Assembly (NCBI RefSeq): GCF_903645295.1
Contig: NZ_CAHJXM010000002.1
Span: forward strand, 720,001 to 784,000
Length of the DNA: 64,000 nucleotides
DNA from: Bacillus sp. Marseille-Q1617
GTDB taxonomy: Bacteria > Bacillota > Bacilli > Bacillales > Bacillaceae_B
Direction of reading: 5' to 3'
Part shown: piece by piece, positions 9,913 through 17,926 of the stretch
How positions within the stretch are numbered: the first letter of the stretch is position 1
How the letters are laid out: each line of letters starts with the position of its first letter
Translations under genes and position numbers: made by a program
The notes under the pieces: generated by a model
Database searches by the model: none
What the model was told of the DNA's origin: nothing
Seen by the model: the letters and a program-made list of their open reading frames with translations, nothing else

Positions 9913-10260
9913 GTGATAAATTATGATGGACGTAAGTTTGTATCAATTGAAAATACAGCTAATGGAGAAGTTTCTTCAAAAACTTTTTTTGAATATAAAC
10001 AGGAAGGGAATATACTTTCAGCAACTTATAGTGGAGGTGAAATTGTAAAAGGAATATTAATTGGGATTGTGAAGGAAGATGGATGCTTACAGTTTAGGTA
10101 TAACCATGTAAACATTAAAAATGTTATTAGGGGAGGTCAATGCTATTCTACTCCTGAAATTCTATCCGATGGCAGACTTCGCCTCCTAGAGAGTTGGAAA
10201 TGGTTAGATAGCAGCCAAAGCGAAGGAGAATCAATTGTTGAAGAAGTTATACATTTATAA
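9913..10260 (+). CDS. Conserved small protein of Bacillus, function unknown
   Basis: A 115-residue soluble protein. I recognise the family ([72 protein letters not shown]) from Bacillus genomes, where it is often labelled n-acetylglutamate synthase; nothing in the sequence supports that enzyme, so I leave the function open. The product is rich in beta strand and lacks a signal peptide or membrane helix. GTG at 9913 is preferred because AAGGAG lies 8 bases before it; the GTG at 9904 overlaps the ribosome-binding site. A long hairpin terminator follows 50 bp downstream. It sits between gene remnants. Confidence 0.7.
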   Translation: MINYDGRKFVSIENTANGEVSSKTFFEYKQEGNILSATYSGGEIVKGILIGIVKEDGCLQFRYNHVNIKNVIRGGQCYSTPEILSDGRLRLLESWKWLDSSQSEGESIVEEVIHL

Positions 10261-10308
10261 AATTGTAATAGGGAAGTAGAACTAGCACAGAAGAGGATAT
10301 CTGACGAG

Positions 10309-10375
10309 TGACACAATAGTTGTGGTTATTACTGTATTTTATAGTAACCAATCTGGACTATTGTGTCATTTTTTT
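10309..10375 (+). terminator. Long hairpin terminator
   Basis: TGACACAATAGT (10309-10320) pairs with ACTATTGTGTCA (10357-10368), with an inner GGTTA/TAACC stem, followed by seven T. Confidence 0.85.
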
Positions 10376-10570
10376 GACACGAAAATAATTACAATCTTGT
10401 TAAATGACACAAATTACAATATCGAAAAAGCCATAATAAACCCATATTCTGTTAAAGGGCCATTTAATGGAAGAACTCTTTAATACTAAGTTGACAATAA
10501 GTGCGTGATAAAGAAAGTATGGTTATCAGTGAAAAATAAATAAAAAATGCTGTTTTCGCATATAACCAGG

Positions 10571-10696
10571 TTATTCTGGCGAATTATGCTTATTTTTTGG
10601 GTACTTGGGATAAGGTTGCGTGTTCATGTTCGCTTTAAACATTTGTTGCAATTGCTCTATTTGGTCTAAATTACGACTTTGATCCTTTTGATCCAT
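10571..10696 (-). CDS. Small hydrophilic protein, 41 residues
   Basis: ATG at 10696 is preceded by a strong ribosome-binding site (AGGAGGT, complement of 10701-10707). The product starts MDQKDQSRNLDQIEQLQQMF and ends KNKHNSPE: Gln/Asn-rich, soluble, with a possible short helix. It is not recognised. It could be a small spore protein, but the only support is the good translation signal and its Bacillus-like composition. The flanks 10376-10570 and 10708-10850 show nothing else I can name. Confidence 0.5.
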   Translation of the reverse strand: MDQKDQSRNLDQIEQLQQMFKANMNTQPYPKYPKNKHNSPE

Positions 10697-10851
10697 AGAA
10701 ACCTCCTATAGAAATAATTTTCTTCTAGGCAATGTATGTGTTATTCACAACAAATAATGTAATAGAAGTGTGAAAAAGTTGTTTGCTTTCAACACAGAAT
10801 CGTATTCTTCTTCAAAAGAGAAACCTTTTTCTTGGTGTCGGGATGCTGTGA

Positions 10852-10989
10852 ACAACCGATGAAGTGATGAAAGCATTTGAAACAGGTGTACCTTTATTCG
10901 CTTTAGGAAGGGAATTGATAATGGAACCTAAGTGGGTATTAAAAGTACAAGCGGGTGAAGAAGACAAAATTTCGTATAAAATTCTCTAA
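10852..10989 (+). pseudogene. NADH:flavin oxidoreductase (old yellow enzyme) C-terminal remnant
   Basis: The frame TTDEVMKAFETGVPLFALGR followed by ELIMEPKWVLKVQAGEEDK is the C-terminal barrel end of YqiG/OYE-type flavin oxidoreductases. There is no start and the frame is closed immediately upstream by TGA at 10849-10851, so only about 45 codons of a ~370-residue gene remain. Confidence 0.65.
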
Positions 10990-10993
10990 AAAA

Positions 10994-11068
10994 GATCCAC
11001 AAGAACAGGCTTCCTTTATTAATGGAGTAAACCTTCGGGTAGATGGCGGTTCGGTTGCGAGTAGATAA
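10994..11068 (+). pseudogene. Short-chain dehydrogenase C-terminal remnant
   Basis: Twenty-four codons reading DPQEQASFINGVNLRVDGG then SVASR and stop TAA at 11066. 'G-N/V-L-R-VDGG' near the C-terminus is the characteristic end of SDR oxidoreductases. It follows the flavin oxidoreductase remnant by 4 bases. The rest of 11069-11312 is A/T-rich with no gene. Confidence 0.6.
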
Positions 11069-11312
11069 ATTAAGCTAATTCTCAAGAAAAAACTTAAACA
11101 AAAAAGCTAGATTTTTCGACAAACTGAAAGAATTACCATTAGAATGCAATCGGTCATTCTTTTTTGTTTTCCTTACCGACAGGCGTGTTTTTATAATATG
11201 TGCACTTCCATAAAGTAATTTAATTGATTTTAGTCAATTAAGAACAATTCACTAAAATAAATTTAAATCATATATATTTGATATCCCGTGCGTAATTTTT
11301 GAGGAGGATATC

Positions 11313-12410
11313 ATGAAACCTATGTTACCTATGGAAAAATTTTTCGGTAAGTTAGAGCTAGTATATGAATTTTATGGGGCTATGCCGACAGGCGTTAGTG
11401 TATCAGAAACCGGTCGTATTTTCATTTGCTTTCCGAAATGGGGAGACGACGTTAAGTTCACAGTGGCGGAAATTGTTGGAGATACTTTGGAGCCTTACCC
11501 TAGTTTAAAAACCAATTTGGGTAGTCAAGGTAATATTACAATGTCTTTCATCAGTGTCCAAAGTGTATTTGCGGATGGAAGGGGAACACTTTGGGTTTTA
11601 GATACAGCGGCACCTAATTTTTCCGAACCAATTAAAGGAGGGGCAAAATTAGTCGCTGTGGATTTAAAAACCAATACAATAAGAAGAGTTTATACTTTTA
11701 CAGAAGATGTTGTCCTGCCAACAACTTATCTGAATGATGTCCGATTTGATTTTCGAGTTGGAAAAGCAGGTTATGCTTATATAACGGATTCATCTTCCAA
11801 AGGACCAGGAGCTATAATCGTTGTGGATTTAGAAAATGGAAATGCGTTCAGACGGTTAAATGGAGTAAATTCCACTTCACCCGACCCTTATTTTTTACCG
11901 AAAGTAGAAGGAGAAATTTTGATGAACCGAAACAAAGATGGCTCAACATCTCCATTTAGATTGGCGTCTGATGGTATAGCGATTTCTCCCGACGGAAAGG
12001 TTTTATTTTATTGTCCACTTTCCAGCCGGCATTTGTATTCAATCTCAACAGAAGCTCTAAGAGACCGAACGATACCGGACACCGATTTACGTTACCAGGT
12101 TGAGTACTGGGGAGAAAAAGGTGCGTCTGATGGGATGATCAGCGGGGCAAAAGGAAACCTTTATGCCGGAGACTATGAAAACAACAGTATTCGAAAAATA
12201 TTGCCAAATGGCATAATGGAAACCATTGCTCATGATCCGAGAATTTTATGGCCGGATACTTTTTCAATTGGGCCTGATCAATACTTATATGTCATTGTGA
12301 ACCAATTACATCGGCAGGCAAGGTTTCATTATGGAAAAGACCTGCGACAGAAACCGTATAGTTTACTTCGTATGAAAATTGATGAATTCCCTGCTTCTAC
12401 CTTTTCGTAA
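11313..12410 (+). CDS. Major royal jelly/yellow-family protein
   Basis: A 365-residue beta-propeller protein of the MRJP/yellow family, a group related to SMP-30-like lactonases and insect dopachrome-conversion enzymes. Visible family blocks are MPTGVSVSETGRIFICFPKWGD near 25-46, GTLWVLDTAAPNF, YLNDVRFD, GYAYITDSS and GAIIVVDLENG, SDGIAISPDGKVLFYCPLSSRHLY, and DGMISGAKGNLYAGDYENNSIR. No signal peptide is seen, so it is probably cytoplasmic. ATG at 11313 follows GAGGAGGATATC. It stands alone in the accessory region between gene remnants and an insertion sequence. The substrate cannot be told from the sequence. Confidence 0.8.
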   Translation: MKPMLPMEKFFGKLELVYEFYGAMPTGVSVSETGRIFICFPKWGDDVKFTVAEIVGDTLEPYPSLKTNLGSQGNITMSFISVQSVFADGRGTLWVLDTAAPNFSEPIKGGAKLVAVDLKTNTIRRVYTFTEDVVLPTTYLNDVRFDFRVGKAGYAYITDSSSKGPGAIIVVDLENGNAFRRLNGVNSTSPDPYFLPKVEGEILMNRNKDGSTSPFRLASDGIAISPDGKVLFYCPLSSRHLYSISTEALRDRTIPDTDLRYQVEYWGEKGASDGMISGAKGNLYAGDYENNSIRKILPNGIMETIAHDPRILWPDTFSIGPDQYLYVIVNQLHRQARFHYGKDLRQKPYSLLRMKIDEFPASTFS

Positions 12411-12773
12411 TAAAACATAGATGAATAATTTTCACATTACCTCAGGAGAGGGTTAATCGGTAGTAGTTTTTATCTGGGAATTTGCTGACGGTTGGAGGCG
12501 CTGAGGGACAGGTTTCCTCGTCCCCCCGAAGACATAACCTCTCTGCTAAAATACAGAGAATCGACTTTTAGGAGCTGCCTTTCTGAAGACTCATCAACTA
12601 ATTTCATATATCTCTGCAGGCACATAGGCATTATCATCATACAGGAAATTTGCAGCCTGACCCCTGATACGTTAATACGTTAGAGTACCGGGGGTCAGAC
12701 CCACTAGCGTTGCACGAAAGTAATTAAATTGAATATATTCAATTATTTTACATCTATTTTGAGTTTCTAAATT

Positions 12774-12821
12774 AAAAAAGGGAAGTAAGGTGTTAACTCA
12801 ACCTTGTTCCCTTTTTTTTAC
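12774..12821. terminator. Terminator at the transposase 3' side of the IS
   Basis: AAAAAAGGGAA..AAGGT / ACCTT..TTCCCTTTTTTTT; A run before and T run after, so it can act on both strands. Confidence 0.85.
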
Positions 12822-12841
12822 ATATGTATAATGTGCCATTG

Positions 12842-14047
12842 TTATTTCTTCTTCGTTTTCTTTTCTTTCACCATCACAATCCCAGTATCACCAAAAAACA
12901 GATTCTTTTTCCCCAGAGGTTTTTGCACTTTCTGCCTTCCTTTGGATGGTTTCTTCCTTCGGTTTAACTCATTCAAGATTCTGTCTGCCGGTTGGAATAA
13001 ATAAATCTGTAAGACTCGAAAGAAGTTCCATGCCGTCTTCGTTGAGTTCAGTTGAAGCTTGATTAACAGTGATAGCCCGTATGCGATTAGTGCTAGAAAC
13101 ATGTGATTCCAGATACCTTGCGGTTTGGTACTCCATATCTTTCTCATCTTGAGATGACCCTTTATCCATTTGAAGAAGAGTTCAATCAACCATCGGTTTT
13201 TGTAGATTTCGAGGATTTCCACATCCGTTAAATCAAAGCGAGTGGTCAAAATCCGATATACTTGATTCTTTTCATCGACAAACTCAATGTAGCGAACGGG
13301 TTCATTTGAAATACCAAAATTAACGGTCTCGTCTTTTAGAACAGACGAGTGAGTTGGTTCTCGTTCTTCCAATGTGTAAAGAACTAAGTTCTTTCCAATA
13401 CGGGCAACAAAATCAATTTCTTTGTCCAACCAGTCCATCAAGTTTTTCTTCGATCCATACCCTCTATCCATGACATAGGTAGCGTTAGCCTCTTCAATGA
13501 TGACATCTGAGCTTTCAAAGTCTGTCACATTACCCGTTGAAGGGACGATTTTATCTGGAAACACTGTATTTTTGGAAGTGACAACCAATCGTGTATGCAT
13601 TTTAACAGCATTATGGCCCTTTGAAATAAAGGCCCAGTCACACATGTTTTCAGGTAACCGAAATTCTGTAGAATCCACGATGTCCAAACGTCCAATCGCA
13701 TTCGAAATACCGTTTTGCTTCCGAGTGTAGTGACGAACTTTAGCCATTACTTTGATAAAAACACTTTGTACTACCTCGGTAGAAAGATCGTTGATCCGCC
13801 GGCTTATTTGAGAGCCACTAATCCCGTTGACATTCAATAGTTTCATTAGATCGGTATACGCTCGGATCTTTTCTTCAATATGAGAATACGAACTCATCTG
13901 ATCCAGGTGCGCAGCCACACCTATCCTTAATAGGGCTTCGGTAGTCAGCTTCTTTCCATAATCAAGAAGAGGACATTGTAAATCTTCCGTAGGAAGTTGG
14001 GATAAACATTGACAAATTAACATTCTTTGACCTATACTTTTACTCAT
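12842..14047 (-). CDS. IS4-family DDE transposase
   Basis: A 401-residue transposase that cuts and joins the ends of the surrounding insertion sequence. The DDE triad is visible: Asp125 in IVDSTEFRL, Asp194 in YVMDRGYG and Glu289 within the IS4-family signature Y(2)R(3)E(6)K (Tyr282, Arg285, Glu289, Lys296 in YKNRWLIELFFKWIKGHLK). The N-terminal helical region and basic C-terminus (KEKKTKKK) are typical. ATG at 14047 follows AAAGGAG. There is no frameshift or internal stop, so the element may still be active. Confidence 0.93.
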   Translation of the reverse strand: MSKSIGQRMLICQCLSQLPTEDLQCPLLDYGKKLTTEALLRIGVAAHLDQMSSYSHIEEKIRAYTDLMKLLNVNGISGSQISRRINDLSTEVVQSVFIKVMAKVRHYTRKQNGISNAIGRLDIVDSTEFRLPENMCDWAFISKGHNAVKMHTRLVVTSKNTVFPDKIVPSTGNVTDFESSDVIIEEANATYVMDRGYGSKKNLMDWLDKEIDFVARIGKNLVLYTLEEREPTHSSVLKDETVNFGISNEPVRYIEFVDEKNQVYRILTTRFDLTDVEILEIYKNRWLIELFFKWIKGHLKMRKIWSTKPQGIWNHMFLALIAYGLSLLIKLQLNSTKTAWNFFRVLQIYLFQPADRILNELNRRKKPSKGRQKVQKPLGKKNLFFGDTGIVMVKEKKTKKK

Positions 14048-14454
14048 TGCGTGAGCTCCTTTTGTAGAAGATTAGGGAACGTTTAGGTCACTATCTTCTA
14101 CATTAGGGCTTTTTTTGTTTTTGTAAAGAAATTTTACCATTTTGCGTTATTTTACATATTTTTGAAGTCGTGCAACGCTAGTGGGTCAGACCCTCACTCT
14201 TTTACAGCACCCATTCGTACTTCCCTTTCAAATAATAAGAAAAGGAATTGACCTTTTCACTTTAAAAAGTGAGGGAGATCAATTGCTTTCGTTAAGATTT
14301 AAAGTCAACAGGTGTATAAATTTTTATTTATATATTCAGACGACCTTCATTATGGAGTAGTAAAGGACAACCACTGGGAAACCAGCCCGATTTCTCTTCA
14401 AACAGGCAAAAGTTTACTTTTTATATCAAGCTAGTTTTGCGTAATGTAAAGATT

Positions 14455-14507
14455 AACCAAAATCAAGGAACAGTTGATCGTAGATCATATCTGCTCCTTG
14501 GTTTTTT
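14455..14507. terminator. Terminator after the yra cluster
   Basis: AATCAAGGAACAG / CTGCTCCTTGGTT stem; T run on the plus side and T-rich on the minus side. The preceding 14194-14454 contains no gene I can support. Confidence 0.75.
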
Positions 14508-14805
14508 AAAGTGTCGGCAGTTTTAAAGCAGTGTCGATATTCTGCAGGTTGAGATCAAGCTGCTCGTTCGTATCAAAGGCATGATACCAGCCCCGTTCCA
14601 CCATATAACTCGAGATTTGCTCGTGCAGGTCCAGGGCTTCTTCCAAATGCTTTGTCATCACTTCTTTTATTTCAGGTGAACCCGTTTCAGTGATGGCCAT
14701 CGCATAATTTCGGACGCCGCTTTTGGCTGCAATCAGAAGGTCTGTTGCGACTACCTGATCTGTAAGTGCCTTCATGCCTGTTAAATTTTCAGCAATAAAG
14801 TTCAT
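14506..14805 (-). CDS. yraD: CotF-like spore coat protein (YraD type)
   Basis: A 99-residue CotF-domain protein, all helical, expected in the spore coat. Family features are DQVVATDLLIAAKSGVRNYAMAITETGSPEIKEVM and LHEQISSYMVERGWYHAFDTNEQ. It is the last gene of a five-gene minus-strand cluster with the same order as B. subtilis yraG-yraF-adhB-yraE-yraD. ATG at 14805 follows GAGGAG, 14 bp after yraE. Its stop lies inside the start of the terminator hairpin. The gene name is by synteny and family. Confidence 0.8.
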   Translation of the reverse strand: MNFIAENLTGMKALTDQVVATDLLIAAKSGVRNYAMAITETGSPEIKEVMTKHLEEALDLHEQISSYMVERGWYHAFDTNEQLDLNLQNIDTALKLPTL

Positions 14806-14819
14806 CTTTATTCAACTCC

Positions 14820-15017
14820 TCATGATTGTTTTGCTTTGGAAAGAATAGCGGAGAATTCCTCCAGTTGACGTGTAGATGTTTGTACGTCTTGCTCCATGAT
14901 TCTTTTGAGTTTCTCATCGGCAACAAGGGCTCTCATGGTTTTGGACTTGGTTAAACAATTAGTTTTGAATGAGGCCAGTTCCTGGACCTCCAGGACTTCA
15001 TGCAATACATAATCCAT
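14820..15017 (-). CDS. yraE: Small spore coat-like protein (YraE type)
   Basis: A 65-residue helical protein (YVLHEVLEVQELASFKTNCLT, MRALVADEKLKRIMEQDVQTS) of the CotF N-terminal-like type. It resembles the 88-residue product of the first gene in the cluster, so the two pairs flanking adhB look like ancient duplicates (short partner plus CotF partner). ATG at 15017 follows AAAGGAGGTTGATGAA. Probably a coat or forespore protein; the role is inferred from family and context only. Confidence 0.75.
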   Translation of the reverse strand: MDYVLHEVLEVQELASFKTNCLTKSKTMRALVADEKLKRIMEQDVQTSTRQLEEFSAILSKAKQS

Positions 15018-15076
15018 TTCATCAACCTCCTTTGATTTGACGGGAGTTCAGTCTAAACTCCTGCGAGACAGCTTTT

Positions 15077-16213
15077 TTATGGTTTCAGCACGACTTTAAT
15101 GCAATTATCTGTCTTAGTATCGAAAATTTCATAACCACGCTTGGCTTCGCTCAGTGGCAGCACATGGGTCACGACATCACCAAGGTCGATCTTGCCGGAT
15201 GTAACCAAATCATACATATGTGGCATAAGGTGAATCATCGGTGCTTGTCCTGAGCGTATATTGATGTTTCGCTGCATGATGTCCCCAAGCGGGAATCCAT
15301 TATATCTGCCGCCATAAACGCCTGTAATCTGGATGGTACCTGCTTTACGTACTGCCTGTGAAGCAATGACCAGGGCGCTCATGGCACCACCTTGGAGCTT
15401 TAATCCACTTGCAAGGAACTCCATATCGGTCATCTTTCCATCCATCCCAACCGCGTCAATGACGACATCGGCGCCCCCTTTGGTAATTTCCTTAAGATAG
15501 CTGCCAACATTTTCGTGGTCTTCAAAATTGACGATTTCCACTTTGTTTGTACGTTTGGCATGATCCAAACGATATTTGACATAATCTACAGCTATTACCC
15601 TTTTTGCACCCTTCATCCAGGCAAATTTCTGGGCGAACAAGCCAACTGGACCGCAGCCAAGGACAATGACCGTATCTCCGTTTTTGACTCCTGCATTATC
15701 AACGCTCCAAAAGCCGGTGGACATCGCATCGGCAATACAACTTAATTTCTCATCCGGTTCCTCGCAGGATTCAGGAATTTTAAAGTGGGTGAAATTGGCA
15801 TAAGGAACTCTAAGATACTCAGCCTGCCCGCCAGCAAAACCGCCGGTAGTACCTGAATAACCGAAATAGGCTCCCATATCACCATTGTCATTGGAATTAT
15901 CGCATTGGCTTTCCAGCTGATTTTTACAATAAATACATTCCCCGCATGCAATATTGAACGGGATGATGACGCGGTCGCCTTTTTTGAGATTTCTCACTTC
16001 AGGACCTACTTCTTCAACAATACCCATCGGTTCATGTCCGATGATATAGTCTTCCTGCATGTTCGGGATCATTCCATGGATCAAGTGGAGGTCCGAGCCG
16101 CAAATGGCGGTACTTGTGATTTTGACTATCATGTCATCCGGCTTTTCAATCTTTGGATCTGGAACTTCTTTGACTTCCACATTCTTGATGCCTTGGTAGG
16201 TTACTGCTTTCAT
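15077..16213 (-). CDS. adhB: Zinc-dependent alcohol/formaldehyde dehydrogenase-like enzyme AdhB
   Basis: A 378-residue medium-chain, zinc-dependent dehydrogenase. Catalytic zinc ligands are visible in STAICGSDLHLIHG and GHEPMGIVEEVG; the structural zinc loop is CGECIYCKNQLESQCDN; the Rossmann motif is VIVLGCGPVGLFAQ. It resembles glutathione-independent formaldehyde dehydrogenase-like proteins; the substrate is not known. The gene is embedded among coat-protein genes exactly as adhB is in B. subtilis, which suggests expression during sporulation. ATG at 16213 follows GGAGGT; yraF ends 18 bp upstream. Confidence 0.9.
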   Translation of the reverse strand: MKAVTYQGIKNVEVKEVPDPKIEKPDDMIVKITSTAICGSDLHLIHGMIPNMQEDYIIGHEPMGIVEEVGPEVRNLKKGDRVIIPFNIACGECIYCKNQLESQCDNSNDNGDMGAYFGYSGTTGGFAGGQAEYLRVPYANFTHFKIPESCEEPDEKLSCIADAMSTGFWSVDNAGVKNGDTVIVLGCGPVGLFAQKFAWMKGAKRVIAVDYVKYRLDHAKRTNKVEIVNFEDHENVGSYLKEITKGGADVVIDAVGMDGKMTDMEFLASGLKLQGGAMSALVIASQAVRKAGTIQITGVYGGRYNGFPLGDIMQRNINIRSGQAPMIHLMPHMYDLVTSGKIDLGDVVTHVLPLSEAKRGYEIFDTKTDNCIKVVLKP

Positions 16214-16231
16214 GCTGATTTACCTCCAGTG

Positions 16232-16600
16232 TTATTGTTCATCCGGTGTCCGGTCAAACATTCCTTTTCTGTTAGTGTCAACAGGGAATAAGTTCATATT
16301 TGCAATCATATTTGTATTCTTGGCAGAGAGCTGATCCAATTGATATTGTTCACCCAGGTCATGAGGATGGAACCATTTTTTCTGGACCATAAGCTCTGTA
16401 ATTTCCTGGTGCATCGCGATACCTTGAAAAAGCTGTTTCCGAAGTGCTGCTCGTAATTCGGGTGTGGTTGTTTCCGTTAAAGCAACAGCCGTATTTCTAA
16501 CACCTTCTTTTGCACGAACGAGAAAATCCAATGCAAATGTCATATCAGCGAGTTCCGGCATATTCAGTGCATTAATGGGATCTAAATAATCTTGATTCAA
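16232..16600 (-). CDS. yraF: CotF-like spore coat protein (YraF type)
   Basis: A 122-residue CotF-domain protein: [63 protein letters not shown] is the conserved helical core. The start is TTG at 16600, which overlaps the TGA stop of yraG as TTGA, so translation of the two is probably coupled; TAAGGAGGG precedes it. Expected in the spore coat. Confidence 0.82.
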   Translation of the reverse strand: MNQDYLDPINALNMPELADMTFALDFLVRAKEGVRNTAVALTETTTPELRAALRKQLFQGIAMHQEITELMVQKKWFHPHDLGEQYQLDQLSAKNTNMIANMNLFPVDTNRKGMFDRTPDEQ

Positions 16601-16863
16601 TGTACGTTACCCTCCTTATCATCGATAATTGGTGTCGGGCGGCTCTGTGGAACCGGGGCTTCAAATGGTGCGTGTTTATAGATCTGCTGTAATTCAGCAA
16701 GATCTAACATGGATTGCTGCACATCTTTTTCCATCAATTCTCTAAGGTCCTGGTCAAAAACAAGACCCTGCATCAATTTTGACTTTGCTACACATAAAGT
16801 TTTCAAATTGATCGCTTCATGCAGGTCCAAAGATTCGTGTGGAGCCAATTGATACTTATCCAA
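16597..16863 (-). CDS. yraG: Small spore coat-like protein (YraG type)
   Basis: An 88-residue helical protein ([43 protein letters not shown]), first gene of the cluster. It begins with TTG at 16863, 8 bases after a strong AAAGGAGGT. It is a longer relative of the YraE-type product. Probably a spore coat protein by family. No convincing sporulation sigma promoter was read by eye upstream. Confidence 0.8.
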   Translation of the reverse strand: MDKYQLAPHESLDLHEAINLKTLCVAKSKLMQGLVFDQDLRELMEKDVQQSMLDLAELQQIYKHAPFEAPVPQSRPTPIIDDKEGNVH

Positions 16864-17081
16864 TGAAACAGACCTCCTTTTTCTTAGTTTTTAGAGTGTT
16901 TTTCTTAGGGATTTACTGATACCTGGTCTTCAGCGGCAGCTTTCTTTTAGGTAATGTCTCATATAGAAGGTGGCCACTTGTTTAAGATACCCCTTTAATA
17001 TTTACCTTAAGAAGGATAGTATACGTTTTGTATATATAAGAGTTGGGGGGACACACTGGTTGCCCCACTAGCACATTAAAA

Positions 17082-17101
17082 GGGGACGGAATCCCGTCCC
17101 C
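17082..17101. terminator. Strong GC hairpin with AATC loop
   Basis: GGGGACGG-AATC-CCGTCCCC, perfect 8-bp stem, but without a clear T run. Same design as 39783-39802. Confidence 0.5.
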
Positions 17102-17187
17102 GCGTGCATTTATTCAAATAAATCGACCAATAACTCCCAGAACACTTTCACTTTCTCGGAAAAAGGGGCCGACCCCCGGTTCGTTAA

Positions 17188-17421
17188 GAGGGTAGTGTGC
17201 AGGTCGTCTGGTCCTGATTTCTATATATCACTACGAGCCCTTCGCTTGTTATACGAGATCTTTGTCCCAACCAGCCTTAAATATGTTTCTACCAGTAGGG
17301 GGTGAACGGTTTAATCGACGGGATTTAAGTCCCACGGGCAGGGACGTTCTACCATGGCTACTGTTATAGTAAGACCATATTAAAAAAGGTCAACCAGAAA
17401 TATCTAGAATTCTGATTAACC
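17188..17421 (+). other. Structured RNA-like stretch, possible IS110-type non-coding end remnant
   Basis: The gene-free stretch 16864-17502 contains several nested stems. GGTGAACG (17301-17308) pairs with CGTTCTACC (17345-17353) around GGGA-TTTAAG-TCCC (17320-17333). TACTGTTATAGTA (17359-17371) is palindromic, ACGAG/CTTGT pair near 17232-17250, and GGTCAACCAGAA / TTCTGATTAACC form a hairpin at 17388-17421. It resembles, from memory, the structured non-coding end of IS110-family elements (bridge-RNA region), but no recombinase gene is attached. Confidence 0.35.
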
Positions 17422-17502
17422 TTATAATACGAACGGGCAGGTTAGTTCAAATTCTGTTTTAAATAAATATAAGACGGTGAAAAAAGCACCGTCAATAATT
17501 TG

Positions 17503-17706
17503 CTATTTATTTTGTGTTAATTCTTTATAATAAAGGTAATCGACTTTATGCTTTGTAGCCATTAACTGTGAAGCCAAAATTGCCGTATAAACAGTGGTTA
17601 GTACAATTGCTCCAACACCAAGACCTGGAAGGTTTATCTTATTAGATGTACTCATTCCATTATTGCTTGTGCTCATAGCATTATTACTTATGGGTGCTTC
17701 TTCCAT
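17503..17706 (-). CDS. Small membrane protein, function unknown
   Basis: A 67-residue protein with an Asn/Ser/Met-rich N-terminus (SNNAMSTSNNGMSTSNK, an internal near-repeat), one hydrophobic helix at about 30-50 (LGVGAIVLTTVYTAILASQLM) and a charged tail KHKVDYLYYKELTQNK. ATG at 17706 follows AGGGGGTTAATAAA. I do not recognise the family. It lies alone in the accessory region, next to the homing endonuclease relic. Confidence 0.5.
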   Translation of the reverse strand: MEEAPISNNAMSTSNNGMSTSNKINLPGLGVGAIVLTTVYTAILASQLMATKHKVDYLYYKELTQNK

Positions 17707-17926
17707 TTTATTAACCCCCTAATTTGTTATAGGGGTATTATTTGTAACGGCAGTTAAACTTATACTCCAAAAAGTAACTTAGCGAAAGAAAACAGGCAGG
17801 TCTTAAAAACTTAAAGTTTGTGAACAAATGTACTTAAACTAAACGGGGGCGTTAATGAAACAACAGGAATCATCCAAATCGACTTCCCGATTACAAAACA
17901 ACAGTCCTATTAAACAAAGTCCTTAC

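Larger units (their letters stand above)
12703..14182 (-). mobile_element. IS4-family insertion sequence (IS231-like behaviour), complete
   Basis: A 1,480-bp element with 15-bp perfect terminal inverted repeats ACTAGCGTTGCACGA (12703-12717) and TCGTGCAACGCTAGT (14168-14182), one transposase gene on the minus strand, and an internal bidirectional terminator. It is flanked by direct repeats GGGTCAGACCC at 12692-12702 and 14183-14193. Both copies read A at the centre on the same strand, so they are an 11-bp target duplication and not part of the inverted repeats. The target fits GGG(N)5CCC, the preference described for IS231. Confidence 0.88.

Noticed and set aside
9913-10260. N-acetylglutamate synthase label for the 115-residue protein
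   Set aside because: No GNAT or ArgA/ArgJ motif is visible; the label is a common but unsupported database name.
12492-12683. Frame of 63 codons left of the IS
   Set aside because: No ribosome-binding site, no recognisable family; treated as non-coding.
12692-12717. A 26-bp IS inverted repeat beginning GGGTC
   Set aside because: The GGGTCAGACCC parts read A at the centre on the same strand at both ends, so they are direct repeats (target duplication); only the inner 15 bp are inverted.
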